A DNA stretch of 64,000 bases, from positions 177,539,896 to 177,603,895 of the forward strand of contig OY992540.1 of the NCBI GenBank assembly GCA_963921195.1, given 5' to 3'. This DNA comes from Pegoplata infirma. Its lineage: Eukaryota > Arthropoda > Insecta > Diptera > Anthomyiidae. The notes under the pieces are model-generated. The model ran no database searches and was not told where the DNA came from. It saw only the letters and a list, made by a program, of their open reading frames with translations. Position 1 is the stretch's first letter. The number at the start of each line of letters is the position of its first letter. A program made the position numbers and the translations under genes. Positions 36,155 through 47,267 of the stretch are shown here, piece by piece.

Positions 36155-36523
36155 TCAGTATTAAACCCCCTATTAGCTCTGAAATTAACTAAAAAAAAAA
36201 ATCACAAATTTTTGCAAAAATTTTCTCTTTTTTAAAATTTTGTTCAAATTCAAATCGAATATAATTTGATGCAATCATATACACGATAAGATAAACTGGA
36301 TTTAATTATATATAAGTTAAACTTGATATACAGTCGAACCCGGTTATAACGAACTCCGAGGAACCAGTAAAAATAGTTCGCTATAAGCGGGGTATATTTT
36401 TTATCCACCTAGTTTTATTTTCAAAAAAATAGATCCAATTTTGTTTTATTTGATGTTTTTTCGTAAATAAAATACTTATTGAGAATAAAACATTGAAAAT
36501 AGAAATAAATTTTATCAAAATTA

Positions 36524-36866
36524 TCCCAATAAGCACATTTAAAATTCAAGTGCAAATCAAGTATAAATCAAGTGTAAATCAAGCCCTTATTTCCAGTCTA
36601 TGCTTGATTTATACTTGAATTACACTTGAATTCAATAGCATTCTCCAGCAAAACGGATACTTGAATTCAAGCGCTGTTTTTACGCTTGAAAACCAGGGAA
36701 AAGGCTGTAAAAACAGGGCTTGAATTCCAGTGTCCGTTTTGCTGGAGTATGCTATTGAATTCAAGTGTAATTCAAGTATAAATCAAGCAGGGGCTGGAAT
36801 TTAGGGCTTGATTTACACTTGTTTTATACTTGATTTGCACTTGAATTTTAAAATTGCTTATTGGGA
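36524..36866. mobile_element. 343-bp MITE, TCCCAATAAGC ends, TA TSD
   Basis: TCCCAATAAGCACATTTAAA pairs with AATTGCTTATTGGGA. TA at 36522-36523 and 36867-36868. The arms repeat CAAGTGTAAATCAAGTATAA-like words. Confidence 0.85.
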
Positions 36867-37029
36867 TAATATAAACCAATGATGGGTACCAATACCTTTT
36901 CGATACCAATACCCGTTAATACCAATTCAAATTGAAAACCAATACCAATTAAAAACCAATACCTTTATTTGTGCGATACCAATACCGATAAAAAACCAAT
37001 ACTGATTCCCCACTACCAATACCAATTTA

Positions 37030-38384
37030 CAGGGCAAGGAAGTTCATGCACTAAAAATCGCGTTTTTAGCGCTAAAAATATGTATTAAAAATTTAAAAAT
37101 ATGCAGTAAAAACTAAAAAAATATGCATTAAAAATTTATTTATTTTAATATTTATTCATAAAAAATCGTAAAACATAAAATTCAGTGGAGCATATTTAGC
37201 TTTTTTCGAATTTCGAAATCGTCGGTGTCGAGAAAGTTGCCTTTTAGGGTCGAATTAACACACAAAAATATTGGACCTGTAGGACAATGGATTTGAGCTC
37301 ATTTTTTGACTTGAAAATCGGAAAATTCCGAATAAAGCGAAAAAAATGTTTAACTTTTTTTTGCTTGTAATTTTTTTTTCTTTACAAATATATATATTTA
37401 TTTGAAATAAATTTCAAAATACATTAAAGGCCAAATTAAATAATACGATATTTAAAAATATACATCTTCTCCACACTGAGTTAATGTTACGTTATATTTT
37501 CAGCAAAAACTAATTAAAAATATTTTTTGTAAAGCAAGAAACAAAAAATAAAAAAAAAAATGTTACTGACAAAAAAAATTTTTTCCCCCATAAAAACACT
37601 TTTTTAGTAATGTCCGAATATAAAATAATATTTTAAGCAACAAAAAAGTTAAATTTCTTTTTCACTTTTTTCAAAACTCATGGTCCTACAGGTCCAAGAT
37701 TTTTGTGTTAATATCGACCCGAAAAGGCAACTTTCCCGACCCCGACGTTTTCGAAATTCAAAAAAAGCTAAATTTGCTCCACCATAGTGTAAACATTTAC
37801 AAATACGTATGTTATCGCGTCCCGAATTCGGACTTTTCTAATATAAAAACACTTGCCCCAAAACGATTGGCAATTAGGACCCTTTTACGGTAAAAATTAA
37901 AAAAAAAATTACATAAATTCAGTTTTTTTGATCTCATTGTCAGTGCAGTTTAATAAAAAAAATTAGGAACACCTCTTTCCGTCATTTAGATGCAGCCCTT
38001 GACCGAAATTACTCCATGAAAATTGTTCTTATATTTTTCCTACTATATGGGGCAATTTTTGCTTAAATTTTTGGACAAAAAAAAATATTTGTTTTATTCC
38101 TTTTTTATCAAAATACATGAACCCATTTGCACATTTTTCATGAAAAATAGCAAATTTCACTAAAATAATAATTTTTTTTTAATAAATATTAAAAAATATG
38201 CAAGAAAATATGTAGTTTAAGCAAAATATGCAAAAACATGCATTTTCATCAAAATATGCAAAAATATGCATTAACAAATCAATGCCATTTTAAAGCAAAT
38301 TCGATGATTCGCGAAGATAAATACTTTAAGTTGTGCTCAGGCTAACGACAACAAACATGTATTTACATGAACCCCCTTGCCCTG
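37030..38384. mobile_element. hAT-like non-autonomous element, CAGGGCAAGG ends
   Basis: CAGGGCAAGGAAGTTCATG pairs with CATGAACCCCCTTGCCCTG (17 of 19). Flanks CCAATTTA and CCAATTAA match at 7 of 8. The interior has TATGCAAAAATATGCATT repeats like those at 25085-25500, suggesting kinship with the TAGGGATGAG element. No transposase. Confidence 0.78.
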
Positions 38385-38544
38385 CCAATTAAAAACCAAT
38401 ACTTTTATTCTTCAAAACCAATACCAATAAAAAACCAATACCAATTCATTTTTTCTACTTTCGTATCGGTTTTGTTTCGGTTTTTTGAATTCTTATTTTC
38501 GTTTGTTTTAATTGTGACGTCAAACATTTTCTTTCCATCACATT

Positions 38545-38897
38545 TGTGGCAACCCTGCTCAAACAAACAAACACACACATGCGATCAGCTGTAGTTCATA
38601 GAAAATGTATTGTTTTGATTATTGTGAAATAGAATTTGATAAGTTAAGATGGTTTTTGTAAAAGACTAAGGGCCGATAACACAAACGAACTAACCGGAAG
38701 ATAAATTGGGGTTAGTGCTAACCGGAGGTTATAGATGTCAAATTTGTATGGGACTAACCGGAGGTTACGTTAACTTTGATTTAACTGGATATTGTGTTAA
38801 CCGCACTAATAAAAGTAATTCATTAAAGTATAATTAAAATTCTAAATTAAATAAAGTGTTTTATTACTCGAATTGGTAATATTTGCGGGTTGTTACA
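38545..38897 (+). repeat. 5' LTR (with MITE insert)
   Basis: TGTGGCAACCCTGCTC...GGGTTGTTACA. 353 bp, against 213 bp for the 3' LTR; the 140-bp excess is the 137-bp MITE plus its 3-bp duplication. AATAAA-like words near the 3' part could serve polyadenylation. Confidence 0.95.
38669..38805. mobile_element. 137-bp MITE in the 5' LTR, CTA TSD
   Basis: AGGGCCGATAACACAA to TTGTGTTAACCGCA, imperfect TIRs, CTA on both sides (38666-38668, 38806-38808). The 3' LTR is empty. CTAACCGGAGGTTA occurs repeatedly inside. It arrived after the retrotransposon, since reverse transcription would have copied it to both LTRs. Confidence 0.9.
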
Positions 38898-38898
38898 G

Positions 38899-38915
38899 TG
38901 GCGACGAGATCGGGA
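38899..38915 (+). promoter_or_regulatory. Probable primer binding site
   Basis: TGGCGACGAGATCGGGA begins one base after the LTR. It would pair with a tRNA 3' end (CCA). Which tRNA cannot be named from memory. Confidence 0.7.
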
Positions 38916-39208
38916 TCCGTTTTTTTTTAACACAATTCGGAAGAGAAACATTATTTTTGAAAATTTTGTTAAGAGGTGTGTAAAATGAATAATGGAGACA
39001 ACACGGAGTGTGGCAGATTTTAAGGGAACTTTAAGTTAGGAGCAAATGAGGGATTATAATATTCGGAAAGGTTAAAAAAAAAAAGTTTATACATCGACCT
39101 AGGAAAGTGTGTATCTATAAAAATATGGATACATGTAGGTATGAGTTTATACATAAGTAGTTGCAAATCTTTTCCAATAGTTGATCAATGAGGAAGACGA
39201 ATATGATT

Positions 39209-39446
39209 ATCTGACAAAGGTCAGAGGCTACGGGCCGAAAAATAGAAAAAATGCTATAAAGATAATGTAAAAGGGGGAACGTTTATGATCTGACAAATGT
39301 CAGGGGCTGGGCGTTAAACGCAAGCCAATATTGAATAATCTGACAAATGTCAGAGGCGATATGCCGATAGATATGTTTAATCTGACAAATGTCAGGGGCC
39401 GTGCGTGAACGCAAGCCAACATTGAAGAATCTGACAAATGTATGAA
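39209..39446 (+). repeat. Repeated CTGACAAATGTCAG hairpins in the Gypsy leader
   Basis: CTGACAAATGTCAG or a close form occurs at 39211, 39290, 39340, 39382 and (half) 39431, mostly followed by RGGGC. The CTGACA/TGTCAG arms can form small hairpins. Two longer flanks (GCGTTAAACGCAAGCCAA-like) also repeat. Possible RNA packaging, dimerisation or regulatory role; none is shown. Confidence 0.75.
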
Positions 39447-39514
39447 TTTACGACAATAATACATGTTTTTTTTTTAAACTACATTTCAGGTCGTGTTAAG
39501 TCAAAGAGAATATT

Positions 39515-42500
39515 ATGGCTGATACAATAAAGCCGTTTTTGTGCGACTCAATTGAGAAATCATTGGTGCGTACCGAGTGGGAAAGATGGCTTCGATCTTT
39601 TCAGATTTATGTGGACGCAGAAGAAATCACATCTGTTGTTCGGAAACGAAATAAGCTACTCCACCTTGGAGGGCAGCAACTGCAAACTGTAGCCGATTCT
39701 TTGCCTGGGGCGGTGGTTCTTTATGACGAAGTAAAGAAAAATGATGTGTATACAATCTTAGTCGAAAAACTAAATGAATACTTTACGCCAAAAAGAAATT
39801 CTGCGTTTGAGAGACACCTTTTTCGAAACATTAATCCCCTAGAGGGGGAAAGTTTTAACAAATTTGTTTTACGGTTGCGTCAACAAATAGCAAAGTGCTC
39901 ATTTGGTAACACAAAAGCTGAAATCGAGGAGATTTGTTTGAAGGACAAGATTATCGATGTATGGGCACCGGTAGAGCTTAAACGCAAATTGTTGGAAAAA
40001 GAACACAGCCTTGATGAGATTTTGGACGCATGTCGCGTAGATGAACAAATTGGTAAGCAGACGCAATCGATGATATCTAAACCAGATCCAGACATCATCA
40101 GTAAAATCAATACACAGAAATGGCGGTCAAGATCCAATAACAGCGAGTGCAGCAGATGTGGCCGTAGTGGCCATGCAGACAATTCAGTGAGCTGTCCTGC
40201 ACGGAACATGAAATGTAACAAATGTTCCCGTGTTGGCCATTTCGCTCGCAAGTGCAGAACAAATATGAAGCGACAAGTTGCACAAGGTTATAATTCAGAT
40301 CCGAAGCGTCGGCGCACTACGGTACGGGCTGTTGATGATGAAATACCTGAAGTTGAATGTAAGAAAGTCAGCAGTAACTGTTTTAAGATATCAAGTGATG
40401 ATGAAACCGAAGAAAATGTAGTGTGTCAGATTGCGGGTAACGCAATTTCAATGGTTATAGACTCAGGATCACGTTTTAACCTATTAAGCTACACAGATTG
40501 GAAATACCTACAGGGAGAGAACGCGAAACTGTTTAACATTCGTACGAAATCCATGAATCAGTTTCGAGCATACGCTTCTGAGAAATTGCTTAGTGTAATT
40601 TGCGTCTTTGAAGCTCCAATTTGCATTAAGGGAAATCCTGAAATAATTGCTACATTTTATGTCATTGAAAATGGAAGACAATCACTATTAGGGCGAGAAA
40701 CAGCTATTAAACTCAACGTTCTAAGACTTGGCTTAGACGTGAATCGAGTTGAAAGTATCAAGCCATTTCCTAAATGGAAGGATGTAATCGTAAAGTTGTC
40801 AATCGACCCGAAAGTTGTGCCAGTTCAGCAGCCTATGCGACGCGTGCCTGTTGCGGTCGAAGAAAAAGTTATACAACAATTAGATGATGCACTTAGTCGG
40901 GATATTATTGAACCGGTGTTTGGGCCAAGTCCCTGGATCTCACCAATAGTAGTAGCATTTAAAGAAAATGGCGATATCAGGTTGTGTGTAGATATGCGTA
41001 GGGCAAATAAGGCTATACTAAGAGAAAATTACCCACTGCCGACGTTCGAGACTTTTATGACTAAGCTGAAGGGAGCCAAGTACTTTTCAAGAATGGACTT
41101 GAAAAATGCATATCACCAATTAGAACTTCACAAAGAAAGCAGAGAAATCACAACCTTCATAACCATTCGGGGTTTGTACAGATTCAAGCGACTCCTGTTC
41201 GGAGTGAACTCCGCTCCTGAAATTTTCCAGCGAATGCTGGAAGAAATGTTAGCACCATGTCCAAACGCCATGAATTACATCGACGACATCATTATATTCG
41301 GAAGTAATGAGGAAGAACATGATCAGGCAGTCGCGATAGTACGTGAAATATTTCGTGATAATAATGTTTATCTAAATGAGGAAAAATGCATTTGGAAGAC
41401 TCAAAAACTAAAATTTTTGGGTCATGTGTTGTCCGATAAGGGTATTGAAGTCGACCCAGAAAAAGTGCAAGTTATAGCATCGTTTAGAGACCCTAAAAAT
41501 AAAGAAGAGGTTCGCAGTTTTCTGGGGTTGGTCACCTACGTTGGGAAATTTATCCCAGACCTGGCAAATCGTACTGAGCCATTAAGACATCTTCTTAAGA
41601 AAGACAGCAAGTTTAATTGGGGTGCTGTGGAATCTCAAGCTTTTGAGAGTTTGAAACTGTTGCTGGCCGAAATACCAAACTTATCCTATTTTGATCCGAG
41701 ACGCAAGACACGTTTGATTGCGGATGCCAGCCCAGTCGCTTTGGGAGCGGTACTAGTCCAATTCAACCAAAACAACGAGGCACTCATCATTTCATTTGCC
41801 AGCAAAAGTCTATCGGATGTGGAAAAACGATACTCACAAACAGAGAAAGAGAGTCTTTCGTTGGTATGGGCAGTTGAAAAGTTTTATTATTACTTAGCTG
41901 GTTTGGAATTTGAACTTGTAACGGACCACAAACCGCTAGAGGCGATTTTCAAGCCTACATCCAAACCCCCGGCCCGGATAGAAAGGTGGCTCTTACGTCT
42001 TCAGGGTTTTAAATTTAAGGTAATCTACAGAGCAGGTAAAGAAAACATCGCTGATTCTTTGTCAAGACTTTGTCAAATAACTAACACCGATTGCTTTGAT
42101 TGGAATGGTGAACAAAGTATTTGTCACGTTATCACAAGTTGTGTGCCCACGGCACTTTCCATTTCGGAAATTGCTCAGAATAGTGTTCAGGATGAGGAGA
42201 TAGTTGACGTTATGTCATGTCTTGGCGCTGACTCTTGGAATTCCGCCCAATCTAACAGTTTTTATCCTTTCCGTTACGAGTTGTCGACAGTTGGCAGTAT
42301 ACTCTTGCGTGGAACACGGTTAGTGATCCCGAGATCTCTACGATCAAAAGTCTTAGAACTGGCTCATGAGGGTCATCCCGGAGAGTCAGCCATGAAACGG
42401 AGATTACGGTCAAAAGTTTGGTGGCCCCATATGGATCGTGAAGCAGAAAATTATGTTAAAGCTTGCAGAGATTGTCTTGTGGTATCACAGCCATCAAACC

Positions 42501-43516
42501 CGGCTCCTATGGACCGACATCCATTCCCAACTGGCCCCTGGATTACATTGGCTTCGGACCTTTTGGGCCCATTACCAAATGGCCAGTATGTACTCGTTTT
42601 TATTGATTATTATTCCAGATACATGGAGTTTAAACTTCTTCGCTCCATATCCTCTCAGGCAATTATTGACTCAATGAAGGAGATATTTTGTCGATTGGGA
42701 CTCCCTAAATATCTGAAAACCGACAACGGTAGACAATATGTAAGTGCTGAGTTTAAACTATATTGTCAAATAAATGGCATAAAACAAATATTGTCGCCGC
42801 CATATTGGCCCCAAGCTAATGGTGAAGTTGAGAACATGAACAAGTCACTGGTGAAACGTCTGAAAATAGCGTCTGTAAATAAGAAAAATTTTCTAGAGGA
42901 GATTCAGAAATTCGTTCACATGTATAACGTTACCCCACATTCCACCACCGGGGTTCCCCCAACAGAGCTTATGTTTAACAGGGTCATAAGAGACAAATTA
43001 CCTGGAATACAGGATTTGACAGGAGAATACGCTGACTCTGCTGAAAAAGATCGGGATTGTATTAACAAACAAAAGGGGAAAGAGGTATCTGATAAGAAAA
43101 GAGGTGCAAAGGAAACGGATATATCAGTAGGGGACAAGGTTCTATTGAAAAATGTTGTATTTCCCCATAAGTTGACACCAAACTTTGACACAACCGAATA
43201 TGTGGTAACGGCAAGAACTGGTAATATGGTAGAAGTGTCGGGCGGAGGTAAGGTTTTTTGTAGAAATGTAGGCCACCTGAAGAAAATTCCAGCAGCTACA
43301 CTGCCCCTGCCATCATCAGAGGTTTCTTCAACCGACGGCGCAGTTCCTGATTCGGTAGATCCAAAGTCTTCATCGTCGAGCATCCATCAGCCGAGTGTTA
43401 CATCCGGGGGAGAGGTTTTGGCCGGTGGAGAAGACTTGAAGATCCGTCTTAAAAACATCGGAGGGATGTGGCAACCCTGCTCAAACAAACAAACACACAC
43501 ATGCGATCAGCTGTAA
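39515..43516 (+). CDS. Gag-Pol polyprotein of the Gypsy element
   Basis: A single 1333-residue frame. Gag (about 1-205) is followed by two CCHC zinc knuckles (from about residues 212 and 234) that bind RNA. The protease has DSG near 316. RT has MDLKNAYHQLELH (catalytic D about 528) and YIDD at about 588. RNase H has ADAS (D about 737), KES, TDHKP and ADSLSR. Integrase has an HHCC zinc site (from about 951) and D, D-35-E at about 1015, 1070 and 1106. Gag and Pol share one frame, so no frameshift is needed; a protease would have to divide them. The first ATG was chosen because leader repeats end just before it. The last ~16 codons and the stop lie inside the 3' LTR. A Mag-like clade is possible but not shown. 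Confidence 0.96.
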   Translation: MADTIKPFLCDSIEKSLVRTEWERWLRSFQIYVDAEEITSVVRKRNKLLHLGGQQLQTVADSLPGAVVLYDEVKKNDVYTILVEKLNEYFTPKRNSAFERHLFRNINPLEGESFNKFVLRLRQQIAKCSFGNTKAEIEEICLKDKIIDVWAPVELKRKLLEKEHSLDEILDACRVDEQIGKQTQSMISKPDPDIISKINTQKWRSRSNNSECSRCGRSGHADNSVSCPARNMKCNKCSRVGHFARKCRTNMKRQVAQGYNSDPKRRRTTVRAVDDEIPEVECKKVSSNCFKISSDDETEENVVCQIAGNAISMVIDSGSRFNLLSYTDWKYLQGENAKLFNIRTKSMNQFRAYASEKLLSVICVFEAPICIKGNPEIIATFYVIENGRQSLLGRETAIKLNVLRLGLDVNRVESIKPFPKWKDVIVKLSIDPKVVPVQQPMRRVPVAVEEKVIQQLDDALSRDIIEPVFGPSPWISPIVVAFKENGDIRLCVDMRRANKAILRENYPLPTFETFMTKLKGAKYFSRMDLKNAYHQLELHKESREITTFITIRGLYRFKRLLFGVNSAPEIFQRMLEEMLAPCPNAMNYIDDIIIFGSNEEEHDQAVAIVREIFRDNNVYLNEEKCIWKTQKLKFLGHVLSDKGIEVDPEKVQVIASFRDPKNKEEVRSFLGLVTYVGKFIPDLANRTEPLRHLLKKDSKFNWGAVESQAFESLKLLLAEIPNLSYFDPRRKTRLIADASPVALGAVLVQFNQNNEALIISFASKSLSDVEKRYSQTEKESLSLVWAVEKFYYYLAGLEFELVTDHKPLEAIFKPTSKPPARIERWLLRLQGFKFKVIYRAGKENIADSLSRLCQITNTDCFDWNGEQSICHVITSCVPTALSISEIAQNSVQDEEIVDVMSCLGADSWNSAQSNSFYPFRYELSTVGSILLRGTRLVIPRSLRSKVLELAHEGHPGESAMKRRLRSKVWWPHMDREAENYVKACRDCLVVSQPSNPAPMDRHPFPTGPWITLASDLLGPLPNGQYVLVFIDYYSRYMEFKLLRSISSQAIIDSMKEIFCRLGLPKYLKTDNGRQYVSAEFKLYCQINGIKQILSPPYWPQANGEVENMNKSLVKRLKIASVNKKNFLEEIQKFVHMYNVTPHSTTGVPPTELMFNRVIRDKLPGIQDLTGEYADSAEKDRDCINKQKGKEVSDKKRGAKETDISVGDKVLLKNVVFPHKLTPNFDTTEYVVTARTGNMVEVSGGGKVFCRNVGHLKKIPAATLPLPSSEVSSTDGAVPDSVDPKSSSSSIHQPSVTSGGEVLAGGEDLKIRLKNIGGMWQPCSNKQTHTCDQL
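43452..43466 (+). promoter_or_regulatory. Probable polypurine tract
   Basis: CATCGGAGGGA runs straight into the 3' LTR. The purine run GGAGGGA is short but correctly placed to prime plus-strand DNA. Confidence 0.55.
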
Positions 43517-43679
43517 TTCATAGAAAATGTATTGTTTTGATTATTGTGAAATAGAATTTGATAAGTTAAGATGGTTTTTGTAAAAGACTAATAAAAGTAA
43601 TTCATTAAAGTATAATTAAAATTCTAAATTAAATAAAGTGTTTTATTACTCGAATTGGTAATATTTGCGGGTTGTTACA
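43467..43679 (+). repeat. 3' LTR
   Basis: 213 bp, TGTGGC...TTACA. One substitution relative to the 5' LTR (GTAATTC against GTAGTTC), no MITE. Confidence 0.96.
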
Positions 43680-43684
43680 ACATT

Positions 43685-44079
43685 ATTAGGTTTTACCTGA
43701 CTAACGAATTGCTACAGATGTTCACAAAAGATGTTACATCGATCAGTAATCGTTTGCATGCAAAGTCATATAACAAAAAGGAGTTAGCTACTTGAATTTT
43801 AAAAGCCATAAAAACATAAAACAAATATTTTTTTGTCACGTTACGTGATTTTTATGACCTCTAATAAAAGTAGGTCTTAAAAAATTTAGACCTTTTCTGT
43901 AATGAAATTTTTTCTTTTGCAAACATTATTAATATGTGATACACATGTATTGAATGTCACTGCACTGTTCTTTGCGTTGTAAAAAAAAAATACTAATGTC
44001 CTTTTTTGGAAATCCCAAAATTTTAATCAAGCACTCGTTACAAAATTATATGTCACAACACCAGAATCCAGAAAAAAAA
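43685..44079. other. Gene-free AT-rich spacer
   Basis: Host sequence 3' of the Gypsy element. I see no gene or clear repeat. Confidence 0.5.
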
Positions 44080-45140
44080 ACAAGTAGAAAAGTTAAATTC
44101 GACTTGGCCGAATCTATGAATACCCTCCACAATGCCCTTTTTAAGTGATAGTAAATTTTCTAACGTGAAATAAATAACATTTTTGGTTAGAAATATTTTA
44201 TTTTCTGTAAAAAAAACTTTTTTTTATTAATTTAAAATTTTTTTTGAGTGTATTTTTTTTTATTTTTGTTTTAGTGTAAAAAAACTTTTTTTTTATTAAT
44301 TTTTGAAAAAAAAAAATAATTTACCAATTTTTTTTTGAGTGTAAATTTTTTTTTGAGTGTAAACTTTTTTTTGAGTGTATTTTTTTTTTGTTTTAGTGTA
44401 AAAATATTTTTGTGTGACAAAAATACCTTTTAAAATATTTTTCTGACTTACAAATGTTTTTAAAACATGGTTAACGGGTTTTCAACACGTGAATTTAAGG
44501 TGAAACTAATCTGAAATTTACGGTTTTGCTAATAACTTTTGAACCACTGGACCGATTTGGCTGAAATATAAACAAACCGGACCAGAGGAATGGTAAATAT
44601 ATATGCCACACTTCAGCACTCTCAGTATTGCCGTTCGAAAGTTACCGTGTGTTTTATCTCGTAAAATCCAGAAAAATCCTTGCCGAAATTCACTCATTTG
44701 CTTATAACTTTTGAACCACTGGACCGATTTCGCTGGATTGCAATACCAACCTGACCAGGTAAATGTCCAACATATATGCCAAACTTCAGGAGCCTCCGTA
44801 AAGTCTTTCAAAAGTTAGAGTGTTTTCAACAGACAGACAGACAGACGGACAGACGCACAGTGGGGAAAAATGGACTTTTTTTGTCCGATTTTGCCTACAG
44901 GTCGCAATTCTTAACCGATTTTAGTTTTTCTTTTTTTTAAATTTAGCTAATAAAATTCCTCATCGGTCTGTCATAGTGGGTTTCTAAAAATCGTTTTTGT
45001 TTTATTTGAATATTTTTTTAAAGTTCAGAAAATATTAATTTTTTTAGAATTTTTGCATTAAAAAATGTAATAGGCAGGGGACGAATAAGCTGTATGGACA
45101 AAATTAAAGGTATTTGAACCCCTTATAAATGACATTAATA

Positions 45141-47267
45141 CAGGCGCGGATCCAGGAATTTCATTTGGGGGGGGGAGATTTTTTTTTTACCCAAAAAAAT
45201 TTTATGCAGTCGGAAGCAAAAAAGTTTGCTTGGAAGGGGGGGGGGGGGGGGGGGGTGTGGCTGTGTGTTTTTTTATTGTTAATATTAAGTAACAAACTGA
45301 AAAACAAAAAAAAAGATTTCTTTTTTTTAATGTATGCAAAAAAAAAAAAAAAACATAAAAACTTCAAAAGAACTTAGAAGAATTTAGAATAAAGTTCTTC
45401 AATTCTCAGATCGTAGTTTCTGTAGAAAAACTCTTAGATTCAAAACTTTGAATCTATAATTTCTTAGACTCTTTTCTATAGAAATAACACAGGCAACAAA
45501 TTTTTAATGCACAAACCAGAGTATACTTTTCTAAGCATTTGACTTTTTAGACTACATATCAGGTTTTATAAATAAAGGTGTATTCGTGCACTTACGGTCA
45601 AAAATAAAACATTGGAAAATTACAAGAAAAGTTTGTAACTTTTTTTTTCTACATCCTATTTGACAAGAATTCCTTGTTATTTTACAAACTTTTTACCAAT
45701 AGTTTTGTAATTTTACAAGCTTTTTACCAAAAAAATAGTAAATTTAAAATTTTTTCGACGCGAAAAAACTAACAAGGAGGTTTTCTTGATTTTACTAGAT
45801 TTTTTGCTACCTCCTATTTTACGAGAATTCCTTGTAAAAATTACGAACTTTTTTTGTAATTTTACAAGATTTTTACCAATAAAATTGAAAATTTACAACT
45901 TTTTTGACTTAATAAAACTTATAAGAAATTCTCGTAAATTTACTAGATTTTTTTAGTAAAAAATCTTGGAAATTTGTAAAATTACAAGAAAAACTATAAA
46001 ATAACAAAAAAAAATTAAATTTCGATCGAAAATTATTTTTTAAAAACAAGGAAAACTGTCAAATATTGGTAAAATGGGATTCAAGACTTTTTCTAGTAAT
46101 GTTTTTTTTTTGAGCGTATAACGTCTTGAATATTGCGAAAACAGGGGTTTTTTTTAACTTTAAGCGAAAATGTCTCAAAAACCTGATGTGATGGAAAAAT
46201 TCTGAGTACATATTCGGATTTAGCGCAACTGAAAAGCGTACTTTTGTTTCGGTGTTCCGCCTTTTTCAAATTTTGTCGGCCTGTGTAATCTGAAATTCTG
46301 GGGCATTATTTCTATAAATTATTTTCCAAATTCTGATATGCTTTTCTTATAAAAAATCTCTAATATAATTCTTATATTTTAAAATATTTCTCAGATTCTA
46401 AGAACTTTTTCTTATACAAAAATCCTCAGATCCAGAAACATGTTTCGGAAAAGAAAACCATCAGATTCTTATAAATTATCAGTTTCTGGAACATTTTATT
46501 AAGAAATTTTTATACACTTTTCTAAAAATAAAATTTTTAATTTTATTGTAGTGCCATTTTTCTATAGAAAAATTTTACGGTTTTTTAGCCATATAATGCT
46601 TTATAAGGCAGTTTCTTAGATTCTGAAACATTTTTCATATAGAAAAATTATTAGGTTCTAGACATTTTTCAAAGGAAAATCCTTAGTCACTATTTAAAAT
46701 AATATTCAGAGACACATTTCCTATAGAATTCTCAGTTGCTGCGGGATTTTTTCTATAGAATTTAATTTGAGGTATTTTTTTAATAAAAAAATTCTTATCT
46801 GAATTCAAATACTTAAGTATCAAAATATTTTCTTAAGATAAAGTCTGGATTTCTGAGAAACTTTTCTATAAAAAATATTTGAGATAATACCTTTGCATAA
46901 GAAAATGATAAGGAAAGTTATTTGGTTGGAAAATGTACACGACTCTATTGTCATTTAAGTTTTTCATATGCAATTTCTTTAATTCTGAAACATTTAATCC
47001 TAAGGATTTACAAAATTCCTTAGGATAAAGGCTATGTGTGCTGACGTAAATCATCAGCTCACATACACCTCTCCTCAGAATTTGTTGCATTCCGGTCATT
47101 TTCATTCTTTCTTTGTTCCTTTCCCTTCCTTTTTCCTTTTCCTTTCTTTTTTTCCTTTTCTTTCCTTTCTTTTTTTTCTTTTTTTTTTCTTTTTTTTTCT
47201 TTTTTTTTTTGTGAAATCATTTTGGGGGGGGAGAAATCCCATTCTCCCCCCCCTGGATCTGCGCCGG
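45141..47267. mobile_element. hAT-like element, CAGGCGCGGATCCAGG ends
   Basis: CAGGCGCGGATCCAGG pairs with CCTGGATCTGCGCCGG (14 of 16). CATTAATA, 8 bp, is duplicated exactly (45133-45140, 47268-47275). G and C runs follow the ends (45168-45178, 45236-45256, 47224-47231, 47246-47253). The interior is AT-rich with repeated TTCTATAGAAA words and a pyrimidine-rich stretch (47100-47210). No transposase. Confidence 0.9.
47099..47212. repeat. Pyrimidine-rich low-complexity tract
   Basis: TTCC/TTTC/TTTTCT runs inside the hAT element; long reading frames here on either strand are artefacts. Confidence 0.9.

Larger units (their letters stand above)
38545..43679 (+). mobile_element. Complete Gypsy-type LTR retrotransposon
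   Basis: LTRs 38545-38897 and 43467-43679, primer site at 38899, a 0.6-kb leader with repeated hairpins, one Gag-Pol frame, and ACATT duplicated on both sides (38540-38544, 43680-43684). Excluding the MITE in the 5' LTR, the LTRs differ at one position in 213, so insertion was recent. With all motifs present and no stop, it may be autonomous. There is no env-like frame. The order protease-RT-RNase H-integrase places it in Ty3/Gypsy. Confidence 0.96.

Noticed and set aside
39880..40251. 123-residue minus-strand frame within gag
   Set aside because: Antisense shadow of the Gag-Pol frame; so are 42916-43383 (minus) and 42438-42677 (+).
44856..44890. Complete V(D)J-type recombination signal (heptamer, spacer, nonamer)
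   Set aside because: Only the heptamer matches; no convincing ACAAAAACC nonamer at 12 or 23 bp was seen in any of the CACAGTG elements.
45161..45377. Glycine/proline-rich small proteins at the G run
   Set aside because: They are translations of homopolymer G and A tracts next to hAT ends.
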